Shown in pieces: positions 34,098-46,100 of a DNA stretch of 64,000 bases; position 1 is the first letter of the stretch, and each line of letters opens with the position of its first letter. Location: the NCBI GenBank assembly GCA_016946835.1, contig JACVTC010000078.1, forward strand, positions 735,001-799,000. The letters run 5' to 3'. The stretch comes from Neocallimastix lanati (nom. inval.). Lineage: Eukaryota; Neocallimastigomycota; Neocallimastigomycetes; Neocallimastigales; Neocallimastigaceae. Position numbers and translations under genes: made by a program. The notes beneath the pieces are model-generated. The model was not told where the DNA came from, ran no database searches, and saw nothing but the letters and a program-made list of their open reading frames with translations.

Positions 34098-36385
34098 ATG
34101 CAAGTGGAGAAGGCTAGAAATTTGAAACAAGATAATTTGCTAAAGGCGAGAAATTTACAAAATGCCAACTCAAATACAAAAACATCGTTAATTACACAAA
34201 CATATTCCCAAAGGTCAGTTATGAATGTATTTGAAAAATATCAGCATGATCGGTTAACATTTGTTCAAGCAGTAGCTGATCTTGCCTCAAGAGAAACAAA
34301 TATTCAAGCATTGCAATCAATGGATGTCATTACTCTTCTTAAACCATTGTTATTAGATTCTGTTCCAGGAGTTCAACAAGCGGCTGCATTGGCTCTCGGT
34401 AGATTAGCAAATTATAGTAGGGAAATGGCTTATAATATGGTTAACAATGATATTTTATCCCAACTTATTTATTCAATAAGTGAAAAGAATGTAATTATTA
34501 TAATTATTTTTTTTATAAATGAAATATTATTGTTTTTATTATTACTGTTAATATATATCAAAAAATATTTTTATTAATTAATTATTATTTTTTTTTTTCA
34601 ATGATTATTTATGCATTTATTAATATATATATATATTAATACATATTGTTTACTATTAATTTTAATATTAGCATTTTTATAAAAAAGCAAGCTGCTTTTT
34701 ATTAAGAGCAATTTCTAAACATAATGCAGAACTTGCAACTGCCGTAACAAATTCAGGTGCCGTTAATGCATTAGTAGCATGTCTTGAAGATTTTGACCCA
34801 GGAGTTAAAGAAGCAGCTGCATGGGCAATTGGTTATATTGCTAGACATAATGAAGGTAATTTTTTTTTTTTTTTTTTATTATGATAATTATATATATTTT
34901 AATATATATTAAATTATTCTTATTCTTATTCTTATTATTATTATTATTATATAATGATATAAACAGAACTTGCACAAGTTGTTGTTGATGCTGGTTCTAT
35001 TCCATTATTAGTATTATGTGTTCAAGAACCTGAAATTTCATTAAAGAGAATTGCTATTTCTGCTTTAGCTGATATTTCCAAACATTCACCGGAGGTAAGT
35101 ACATAAATATATTATTTTTTAAATTTGAAATGAAATTTAATACTAAATTAATTTAATTATTTATATAATCAAATTTCAATGAACTTAATTAAATAATTTA
35201 ATACAAAATAATAAAATCGAAAAATTAAATTATAAATATAAAAAATTATATTATATTTTAATTAAAATAAATTTAAATATTAAAAAAAAAAAAAAAAAAT
35301 AAATAAAAGATGGCTCAAGCAGTTGTTGATGCTGATACAATTCACTTTATTACGATGTATATTACTCAGTTAGATAACAAACTTCAACGTCAAATCTGTT
35401 CATGCTTAGCTCATATTGCAAAGCATAATATAGATCTTGCCGAATCTGTTGTTGATATGGATATTTTACCAAATATATTTATATGTATGAAGAGTCCAGA
35501 TCCATATGTAAGAAAGAATGCTGCATCATTAATTTGCGAATTAACGAAACATTCTCCAGATGTAAATATTAATATATTTAAATATGATAATTTATTTATT
35601 ATTATTTTTCTTTTTAATTTTCATTTAATTTTTCTTTCAATTAAATATCTTTTAAAAAAATATTATTACTAAATGTTTTATTAATAACATTAATATTATT
35701 AAAAGTTGGCCCAATTAATTGTTAATTCAGGAGGTATTGTTCCAATTGTCGAATATTTGAAAGAATCATCAGGTAATGCTAGAATGCCAGCTCTTATGGC
35801 TTTAGGTTATATTTCAGCATTTTCTGAAACTTTGGCTATGTCTGTTATTTTGGCTAAAGCTGTACCAATATTAGCTATTGCATTAGATGAAGAAGTAGAA
35901 GAACATTTATTGGTAAAATTTTAATTATAAATATTTAAATTTTAAATATTTTTAATTTAATAATATTTCTAATTATTTATAAATATAAATATAAATTATG
36001 TTTAAAATTAATACATATTAATAAAAAAAAAATTAGGCTGCATGTTCATGGGCTATTGGACAAATTAGTCGTCATAGTCCCGATCATGCAAAGATTGTTG
36101 CAGATAATGGAATTCTTATTAAATTATTATGCATTATTAAAGCCACTATTAATGAAAATACTAATTCAGATCTATTTGTTAAGGTAAAATAAGATAAAAT
36201 AGATAGTTTATCTTATTTTTTTTTTAACATTTAGTTACTAAAATTTATAATATTTATCTATCTATTTATTTATTCTAAATTTATTATATTATATTTATTA
36301 AAATAATGAATAATATAATAAAAATAAATAATTATATATGTATTAATATTAATAAAAATAATAAATAAATAATATTAATGATATA

Positions 36386-36460
<75 letters not shown>

Positions 36461-37259
36461 TTAGACTAAACGTGCAATGAAAGCTATTATATTAAAGATA
36501 TTGAATATTGAATTACTAGATCCTTTATTAGAAGTAGATACGCCATATTGTGTATTAAAACACCTTATTGCTCAATATGCTAAGCTTTTACCATATGATA
36601 TTGCTTCAAGAAGAGCTTTTGTTATAAGTTCTGGATTAGCAAAAATACAACAAATTGCTATGAAATACGCACCACAATTAATATCTGCTGATTTAGCATC
36701 AAATAATAAAACAAAAACAAATGAAGAAGACAGTCACCACAATGATGAAAATGCTTCTCTAAACAATTCTAAGTTAGCAGAAGCCATTAGAACAATTAAT
36801 TCATGCTATCCAGAAGAGATTGTTCATTATTACTCTCCTGGCTATTCTACATTATTATTAGAAAAATTAAATAACTTTAAATATGATGGTACTCAAAAAG
36901 ATGAAAATAATTATGAAGAAATTTCCGGAATGACAGTACAAAATGAACAAAATGATAATAATGAAAGTCCAAATTCTAGTAATTATAATAATAATATGAA
37001 TACAGATGCTAATGAACCAACTGCAAATGAATCAGGTGCTAATGAACAAATTATTAATGATCCAGTTGTTAACGAATCAACTGCAAACGAAACAGCTGAT
37101 AATGAAGTAAGTGGTGAACCAGCTACTAATGAAACAACTGTAAATGAATCAAATGGCAATGAAACTAGTGGTAATGAAATAACAACTAATGAAACGGGTG
37201 GTAATAATGAAAATATAAATAATGATGAAACTATAAATCACCAGGATTCATCTGAATAA
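34098..37259 (+). CDS. SPAG6: Sperm-associated antigen 6 / PF16, central-pair armadillo protein
   Basis: Armadillo-repeat protein of the central microtubule pair, needed for flagellar motility. Exons are 34098-34490, 34672-34855, 34967-35094, 35310-35561, 35706-35912, 36037-36183 and 36465-37259; all junctions are GT..AG with consistent phase, giving 701 residues. Conserved blocks in order are VFEKYQHDRLTFVQAVADLA, QQAAALALGRLANYSREMA, CLEDFDPGVKEAAAWAIGYI, EPEISLKRIAISALADISKH, AACSWAIGQISRHSPDHA and NSCYPEEIVHYYSPGYSTLL. These cover the entire SPAG6 family to its characteristic C-terminal motif. Animal SPAG6 is about 510 residues. The excess here includes an N-terminal 40-residue extension, but mostly a Thr/Asn/Glu-rich tail from about residue 590 with many NE(S/T) units. 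Intron 6 carries a 78-bp (ATT)n tract. It lies head-to-tail behind the Arf GEF and CFAP58 genes. Confidence 0.95.
36388..36456. repeat. (ATT)n tract in SPAG6 intron 6
   Basis: About 23 uninterrupted ATT triplets within the intron 36184-36464. Confidence 0.9.
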
Positions 37260-37516
37260 TGAACTAATAATATCTAATAATATTAAATATATATATATAT
37301 ATTATTTTTTTTTATAAAAGAAATTATTAAAATTCAAATTAAATAACAATTTAATATAAAGATTACTATTATACATTTAATTAATTCGATAAATAATAAA
37401 ATTTAAAATATTTTTTTTTTTTTTTTTTTTTTCATTTATTATTTTTTTTTTTTACAATTAATAATTATTAATTTTATATGACATAAACATTTTTCATATT
37501 ATTAGTAATATAGATT

Positions 37517-37559
<43 letters not shown>

Positions 37560-37984
37560 TAAAGTCAATATTTTATTTTTATAAATAAGATTTTTATATT
37601 TTTATACATAATTTTAAAATTTTTTAATATTTTTAATTTTTGATATTCATTGTTTAATTTTTATAATTTGACTTAATTATCAATGTATATACTATATCAT
37701 TTTTAATAAATTAATAAATAGTAATTTATACAATAATAATATTTTTTTTTGTCAAACTTTAACTTTATTATCAATTTTCATAAAAAAAAAAAAAAAAAAA
37801 ATTATCTAATTAACGACCATAGAAAATTATTTCTTAATTTAATTTTTGAGATAATTTTAAGGCGAAAATAGTTGTATCGTTACTAATATTGTAGTGAATA
37901 TGCCAAATGGTGAAAATTGTGTTAATATTAGTAATTTTCTGAATAATGAGTGTGTAAATATATATGTGATGTGATACTGAATAT
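37260..37984. other. AT-rich spacer downstream of SPAG6
   Basis: Homopolymers only (T24 near 37408, T38 near 37521) and no gene. Composition becomes less AT-rich from about 37850 onward, where the decayed retroelement begins. Confidence 0.7.
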
Positions 37985-39080
37985 ATAATTTCCTTCTTGG
38001 TAGAAGAGATGCAGACATTATTGATTTAGATTATAAAAAGGAATGGGATAATTTGTTTAATAACCAAATCATTTCTGGTGATTATTCTAAAACATCATTT
38101 TTGGCGCGATATGTGGCTCTTTTTATAGAAATTAAGCCTAGGGCTAGTACTCGACAAGAGTCTGTATAAGCGCAAGCTAATCAGGAGCGCCAACCCTGAA
38201 AATTCAGTAAGATAGGCCAATAGGCCAACTGGGCCAATGCCTCTGAAGGAGAAGACAAGGAGAAGACAATATTTTCTTTCAGATTATCAATACAAACCCT
38301 AGTCTGGAATAATAATTCTACAAAGATATTATAATCTTGAAGTGAGATTCCTTACATAAGGAATTTTTTTCGAATTAATTTGTACACTTTATTTTGAATA
38401 CTATTTTTGTTTTACATAATCATTTAAAAATTATTATGTTTTTTTCCGAATTAATTTATATACTTTATTTTGAATATTATTTTTATTTTGCATTATTATT
38501 TAAAAAATTATTATGTTCAATTTGGACAAATATTTATTTTTTTTTAGTAATTTTTGCTTTTTTTTTTTTAAAAAATATATATGTACTTAATAAATGAATT
38601 AATAAAGTTTAAGTTCGCAATAATTGCGAATATAAATATATATACATGTATAATTTTAATTTAAATTTTAATAATATTAATAAAAAAAATTATAAAACAT
38701 ATAATAATAGTTTATTATTTAGTTTATTCACAAAATTTAATATTAATATTTATGAATATTAAATATCGGTTCAGAGGAAAGAAGGCGTTTTATTAATAAC
38801 ATCTTTTAATATCTTCAAAAGTCTTCTTTCTTGATTTTATATTTTGTGGGGCTTATGGAATTCCTTACTAATGTCATGCCTATTGTGATTGGTGATTTTT
38901 ACACAATGATTAATTTGTATACCATTTGACCTATCGTTGCTAGGAGGGTCGATGTCGAAACAATAAGGCGAAGAAGAAATTCTGATACAGATTCAAATGA
39001 TAATTTTTATCCACATGGTGTTATCGTCTGTGAATGAGAAGAGTTAGAGGCCATTTTGTCCTTGAAACTCATAACGTATC
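37985..39080 (+). mobile_element. Decayed non-LTR retrotransposon, 5' and endonuclease part
   Basis: Two islands of higher GC. At 37998-38169 a frame reads RRDADIIDLDYKKEWDNLFN and onward to a stop. Near 38280-38335 RLSIQTLVWNNN looks like the start of an endonuclease domain. The second island, 38765-39080, reads MEFLTNVMPIVIGDFYTMIN followed by a stop and then PIVARRVDVETIRRRRNSD. I read VIGDFYTMIN as a decayed form of the endonuclease/exonuclease/phosphatase motif (I/V)GGDFNTxxN. AT-rich DNA with TTCGCAATAATTGCGAA separates the islands. Several stops show that it is dead. Together with the tail at 1600-2010 it may represent one family, but no overlap exists to prove this. Confidence 0.4.
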
Positions 39081-39941
39081 CTTTTAACATTATTCATGTA
39101 TTTTTTCTTGATCAATAAAATAAAGTTTATTCCTATTCTAAAAATTATATATATATATTTAAAATTTTTTCATTATTATTCATATTTTTTAATATGAAAA
39201 ATAATAATAGAAATATCGATTTTATATCATTAATAATGTTAATGTTAAATAATGGCATAATTGTGATAATTACATTTAATTAAAAATAATATCTATAAAT
39301 TATATATAAAACTTATTCAAATTATTTTAATATTTATATCATTAAAACAATTTAAATAAATTTAAAATTTTAAATTATATATATATATATAATGAAACAT
39401 TAAGAAACTAAACAATTTAGGATATAATATAAAATTTTTACATATACCGTTTTTATTTTTGATTATATAGGGAAATTATAAAAAAAAAAGTTATATTAAA
39501 TTAACAATGGCGGCATTAAACAAAATATAATAAATCTTTGTTAATTTAGTAAATTTTTATTTTAATTAAAAATACTTTATATTATATATTCTTATAAAAT
39601 CTAAAGTTAAATATTTAATATTAAGATAGAAATTGGTAATATAGAATTATTATATAATTATAATTTTTATTAAAGTTTTAAAAAAATGAAAAGATTTACA
39701 TATCTTATTTTTATAATGCAATATGTTTTTTATAAAATTTTATATTCATTAACTATCTAAGTATCTATATATCTTTTATAAAGTAAAAATGAATAAAATA
39801 ATTATTTTAAATAATTATTTATTTCAAATATAAGTTTTAGTATGCTATGTACAATATATAAATATAATAATAAATTATAAATAAAGACGATATTTTAAAT
39901 TTTTTCTGTAAAAAAGAATAATTAATTTAATTATCATTATT

Positions 39942-39983
<42 letters not shown>

Positions 39984-40723
39984 TTTTAATTTGATATATT
40001 TATAGAAATTATTATTAATTATCATTTTATAAATATTAATGAGTATTTTTTTGATAGTTATCTTAAAAAAAAAAAAAATAGTATTAAAATATGCATTTTT
40101 GAAATGAAAAATATATATTTAATAATAAAAGTTTAAATTTATTATTATTATTTTAATTATGTAAAAGAACTTTATATAATTTTTATATTTTATTAAAAAT
40201 TTATTAATAAATTTATCTTTAAATGATTAAAATATTATACAATTATTGTTTCTTTCTATTACTGTTAATTAATTTAGCTTTTTTTTTATCCATGTAAAGT
40301 TGTACAAAAATTTAATGTATTAAATTTTTAAAATATATAGAAATTAGAAATAATTTAATTTAAAAATAGAGGTTAAAATTATTTATATATATGTATAACG
40401 TATAGAAAGCTAATAAAAAAAAATTTAATCATAAAAAAAAAGTTTATTTTTTATCCAATAATTATTTATATATATGTATAACGTATAGAAAGTTAATAGA
40501 AAAAGGTTAATCATAAAAAAAAAAGTTTAACTCAACGAATGAGTTTATTATTTAATAATTTCTGTAATAATATATAGCTTAATTTGACTTTATTACTTTT
40601 ATCCTAATCCTCATTCTTATTGTTAATATTAAATCTATTAATAATTATAATAGTAATTATACTTTTTTTTTTTTTTTTTTGTGAAAACAACAACAACAAT
40701 AATAATAATAATGATAACTTGCT

Positions 40724-40762
<39 letters not shown>

Positions 40763-41366
40763 TATAAAGACTACATAAATTCTATAAATGAGTTTATTAT
40801 ACATTTTTTTTATAATTATTAGCTAGTTTATAACATATTTAACTTTTTTTTTCTTCATCATTATTATATATATTATTATAATAGTAACTAATTATTAAAA
40901 AATAAACTTAATATAATCAATGTTTATAGTAAAAAAGTTTAAAATTATTATTAATAATTAGTGTCAAAATATAATACTTATTAATTAATTGAACAAAAAA
41001 AGAAATAATAAAAAATAATCATTTTTTAAATAATAAAGATTATTAAGAAAAAAAGAAGTATAAAAAGAAGAAAATTTATTCAAAAATATTTTTTTTTATA
41101 TCAGTTTTATTTTTAATAATAATTTAATTAATAAATAATTTATAATTTAAAAACAATAATTAAAAATAATAACTTTTTGTCTAAAAAAAAAAAAAAACTA
41201 AAAACTATTTTAATCTATTTTTGTTTTATCAAAAAAAAAAAAAAATTAAAAAAAAAATATTAATTCTTTTTTTCATTTAAAAATTTTTTATTAAATCATT
41301 CTTTTAAAATAATATATATTTATTTATTTTTTTTTCAGTTTTTTTTTTAAGAAACAAACAAGCATC
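39081..41366. other. AT-rich intergenic stretch
   Basis: No gene is seen. It includes a tandem duplication of about 80 bp around 40378-40453 and 40461-40535, sharing TTATTTATATATATGTATAA plus CGTATAGAAAG. It also has an (AT)n run near 39947-39974 and (AAT)n near 40699-40763. Confidence 0.7.
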
Positions 41367-42003
41367 ATGAACAAGTTCACTTTCGTTTTTTTATTAGCTG
41401 TTCTTTTCTGTTTCATTGCTAATGTTAATGGTATTATTATTATTATGTATTAAAATATAATATATTTTAAATATATAAAAAATTAATATTAAATAATATT
41501 TTAATATTAATTTAAATAATAATAAAATATATTATAAAAAAAAAAAAAAAGCCAATGATGATAACAATGACATTAATAAGAAAGAATGTGAATGTTTAAA
41601 TAATTCTGATGATGAAGGTGTTATGGAAGCCATTTTTGGTGTTAATAAGGAAAAAAGAATGATTCATGAAAAAAAGAGTTTAGTGGATGAAACTGCTGTA
41701 AATGTTAATGCTAATGGTAGTGATAATGATGGATCTGATTCTGGTGCTGACAGCGATGGTTGTTACACCAATTTCAATGGTGCTACTACTACAGTTTTTG
41801 TTACATCTACTACTTCAACTAGAACAATTACTGCTACTTCTGAAAAAGTAGTTTCTGATCTTCCAACTGTAACTGCTACTCTTACTTCAACTATTACCTC
41901 CTACAGACCAACTAATGACATTACTAATGATTCTACTCATGCTAGTAATATTAGTAAGTTCACTTTTATTGCTTTAGCTATAGTTGCTGTATTATTTCTT
42001 TAA
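41367..42003 (+). CDS. Small secreted, probably GPI-anchored Thr/Ser-rich surface protein
   Basis: Two exons, 41367-41430 and 41552-42003; the G at 41430 joins CC to make Ala; 171 residues. The N-terminus MNKFTFVFLLAVLFCFIANV is a clear signal peptide, with cleavage predicted around residues 20-22. The mature part starts with an acidic Asn/Asp segment, with one CxC pair (KKECECL) and a later single Cys (SDGCYT). A Thr/Ser-rich stretch (ATTTVFVTSTTSTRTITATS) is suited to O-glycosylation. The end, KFTFIALAIVAVLFL, is a hydrophobic GPI-attachment tail behind a small-residue region. This is the architecture of fungal cell-wall or membrane GPI proteins. No enzymatic domain is visible. The first exon is almost exactly the signal peptide. 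A start at the internal Met (41623) would remove the signal and is rejected. Confidence 0.8.
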
Positions 42004-42350
42004 GTAAGGGAATATTAATCGATTAAAAGAAGAAGAAGAAGAAAAAAGAAAAAAGACCAAAGAAAATGGTCTTTTGGAAAGAAAATATTTTTTTTTAATA
42101 TAAATTTTAATGACTTATTTTTATTAATTTTATGTAATATTTATTAATTTAATATTAAAAAGAATTATTATCCTTTTTAATATTTAAAAAAAAAAAAAAA
42201 AAAAAAAAGTATATAAAATTGTAGAATTAATATTTTTTTAATGTAATTATCATTATTATCGATAAAAAAGTCCATTATTTAAGTATTAGTTCATTCATTT
42301 TATACTTCATTTTTAAATTAATTATTATTTATTTTTTTTTTTTTAAATAA

Positions 42351-42383
<33 letters not shown>

Positions 42384-43110
42384 AATTAATAAAAATAAGA
42401 AAAAACTATGTTAAAAAAAAAAAAAAAAAATTAATATGATTTTATTTTTGTATTACGTTACATAAGCTATTCTTTTTAAAATAAATTATGAATTTAATTT
42501 CTATTTATTTATTATTTTATTAATTCATTGAATATTTTTTTTTTCTTCTTTCTTCTTTCTCTTTAATATAAGACAAAAATTTATATTAAAATAATATAAT
42601 TATTAAGTAGGATTTCTTATAATTTATGATTTATAAAATATTAATTAAAAATTATGAAATATAACTAATATGTGATTTAATTATCATTATTATTATTTTT
42701 TATATTTTTTAAAGTTTCGATGAATATAAACAAAACAAAACAAAACAAAAAACAAAAAACAAAAAACAAAAAACAAAAAACAAAAAAAAAAACAAAAATT
42801 AAAAAACAAAAAACAAAAAACAAAAAACAAAAAACAAAAAACAAAAAACAAAAAAACAAAACAAAAAAAAAAATATATATATATATATAAACAAATGAAA
42901 AAAAAAAAAAAAAAAGAAAATCAAAAAACAATATTCTTTTTCATAAGTATATCATTACTATTATTTCAAAAATTTCTTTTTTATCTTAAAATTATTATAT
43001 GTAAATTATAAATTAGGTTATTTGATGAATTTGAATTTGTTGGTATATATATGCATATATTATGTAAATGTATATAAATTAATATATATATATTATTGTA
43101 TTAATTCATT
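42004..43110. other. Convergent spacer with homopolymers
   Basis: Lies between the 3' ends of the secreted-protein gene and the CEP350-like gene. It contains A runs near 42186-42206, 42355-42381 and 42413-42430. No gene is seen. The minus-strand frame at 42677-42931 is a repeat artefact. Confidence 0.75.
42733..42872. repeat. CAAAAAA microsatellite
   Basis: CAAAA units pass into about 15 copies of CAAAAAA, with a few length variants, followed by A9 and (AT)n. Confidence 0.9.
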
Positions 43111-46100
43111 TTATGCTTCGTTTGTTTCTTCCATTTTATTTAACCAATGAACTGAATCTTCTAACAATTCATTCCAAATCATTTCTGTGACTTGATTTTG
43201 TATTTGAATATTTCTATCATCGTAATCTATAAATGGTTTTTCTTCTTCTTTTAATTCTAATTCAAGAACTGGTTGCGGTTCTAAATTAAAGATTTCACGA
43301 TTATTTGTCCATTTATTTAATAATTTCAATACCTTACTTTTAATTTCTTTAGCTTTTAATGGTTTAGGTGGAAGAGCTTGTTTTACTCTTAACCAATTAT
43401 TTGGATCAGATGAATATTTAATATTTTTAAATATTTCAGTAATTGCTTCATTAACCATATCAAATACTATTTTAATTCGCATCTTTTCATCTAAATCTAA
43501 TGGATATTCATCAAATATACTTAATGCTGAAACAGAAACATACGGTGGCTCAATATAATCTGCTTCGGGTATCTTTTCTAATAATGAAATTGCTATTCTA
43601 CTGACTGAATCAATATCAATTTTTTCAAATATTTTTGGTGTAAATCTTTGTGATTTATTATATTCAGGTTTTAATAAATGCGTTTCTTCATTAGATATAT
43701 AATCACTATCAAGTTTTTCTTTAAATTCAACATCCTTCAAAATTTCTTCAATTAATCCTTCCATCATACTATCTGCTATATCATTTATAGCTATATCTGT
43801 TTTAAGAACAACCTCATTGTCTTCATTAATAGGCTGAACAATTAATTCTTCATTCAATAATTTTTGTTGATTATTTTTTAACTCGGTAATTTCACCTACC
43901 ACTATTTTAAAATTAATAATAAATTTATTATAAAGAATATTTAATTTAATATATATTAATTATATTTGGTTTTAAAAAAATATAAAAAAAGAAATTTTTT
44001 TTTTTTTTTTTTTTTTTTTCAATTATATACATTTATTAAAATATATATTAAAAACTTACTATTCATAGTATCGGAAAGTAATCCATCAAATAATTGTTGT
44101 GTTATATTATTAATGATTTCTTGTTTTTCACGTTCTTCTTCTTTGTCTTTTTCTATTTCTTCTGGTTTAATTCTATCCGTTTTAACTATTTCCGATACTT
44201 CTTGTAAAATAGCGATTGCTTCATCAATGTCTTTGTCATTCATTATTTCTTTTTCTTTATTATCTGAAGTATCGAATTCTTCTCCCATTAAAATTATTTC
44301 ATTTTCAAATTTTAACGAAACGTCGTTTAGTGGTTTTTCCTTTAATTTATCACCATCTATAATTTCCTTTTCTTTATTTTGTTCCTCTTCTAATATAATT
44401 ACTTCATTTTCAGATTTTACTGAATCATCATTTAGTAGTTCTTCCTCCATTATAATTACTTCGTTTTCAGATTTTATTGAAACATCATTTATTTGTTCTT
44501 TTTTTAATTTATCATTTTCTTCTATAAATTCTTTTTCTTTATCTTCTGCACTATTAAGTTCTTCTTCTAGCATAATTATTTCATTTTCTGATTTTAATGA
44601 AATATCGATTTTTGGTTCTTCCTTTAATTTATTATCTTCTTCTTTAATTTTATTTTCTTTATTTTCTACGGTACTGAATTCTTCTCCCATTATAATTACT
44701 TCGCTTTCATATTTTATTGAAACATCATTTTCTGGTTCTTTCGCTAATTCAATTACTTCCTCAACAACTTCTTTTTCTTTATTTTCTACATTATCGAATT
44801 CATTTCCTATTACAATTATTTCGTTTCCAGATTTTAATGATACATCGTCTTGTGGTTTCTCATCCTTTAATTTATCGTCTTTTATAATTTCTTTTTCTTT
44901 ATTTCCTACAGAATCGAATTCTTCTCCCATTATAATTATTTCATTTTCAGATTTTAAAGAAAGGTCATTTAGTGAAATTTCCTTTAATTTATTACTTTCA
45001 GCTTCAGGCCCAATTTCTTTTTCAATAATACTTTCTGATTTTTTAATTGATTCGACTAAATCTTCTGATTTTTTAGAATTTGAAGAAGGCGTTTCAATTT
45101 CGTCTTCATTAGCTAAAGATAATTTATTTAAATCAGTTTGTGAATCAATACTTTCTTCAATCTCTTCTTCTATATCTTCTTCTATATCTTCTTCTATATC
45201 TTCATCGATTCTATCCTTTTCTTGAGTTTTTTGATCTTTTTCTTTATTCGATAATGGAATATCAACTCTTGAAGATGATGTTAATTGTGATTTTTCTTGA
45301 TCTTTTTCGATATTCTTTGATGGAGAATTAACTCTTGATGATGGAATTGACAACAATTTTATTTGATCTTCTTCTAAAAATGCATCACTGTTTTCATTTT
45401 TACTTTCAATATTATTTTCAATATCATTTTCAGTTTCAATTGTATCTTTTTTAATATCGTTTTCATTTGCACTTTCACTTTTACTATTATCGTCAATTTC
45501 ATCTCTATTTTTAACGCTCTCCTTTGTTTCTAATGATTGTAATTTTTGTTCAGTATTTTTTTGATCTTTTTCTATATTCTTTGATGGAGAACTAACTCTT
45601 GATGATGAAGTTGACAATAATTTTATTTGATCTTCTTCTAAAAATGTATCACTGTATTCATTTTCAATTTCAATTTCATTTTCGTTTTCATATTCATTTT
45701 CATTTACATAATCATTTTCGTTTTCAATTTCATTTTCGTTTTCATATTCATTTTCATTTACATAATCATTTTCGTTTTCAATTTCATTTTCGTTTTCATA
45801 TTCATTTTCGTTTTCATATTCATATTCGTTTTCCCTTTCCCTTTCCCTTTCATTTCCAATTTTAATTTTATTAATTTTAATTTCGTTTTCATTTTTACTT
45901 TCATTTTCAATTTCATCATCATTTCTAATGTCCTCTTTTGTTTTAATTTCTAATGATTGTAATTTCTGTTCAGTATTTATTGATTTTGATAAAGGAGAAC
46001 TAACTCTTGAAGATTGGTTTGATTCTGATTTTTTTTGGTCTTTTTCTATAATCTTTAATGGTGAACTAACTCTTGAAGATGGAGTTGATAATAATTTTAT

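Noticed and set aside
43966-45225. 419-codon plus-strand frame rich in Ser/Phe/Ile
   Set aside because: It is the antisense of the repeat-rich end of the CEP350-like gene. The Ser/Phe content mirrors Glu/Lys codons and no family features are present. Other plus-strand frames up to 53485 are shadows in the same way.
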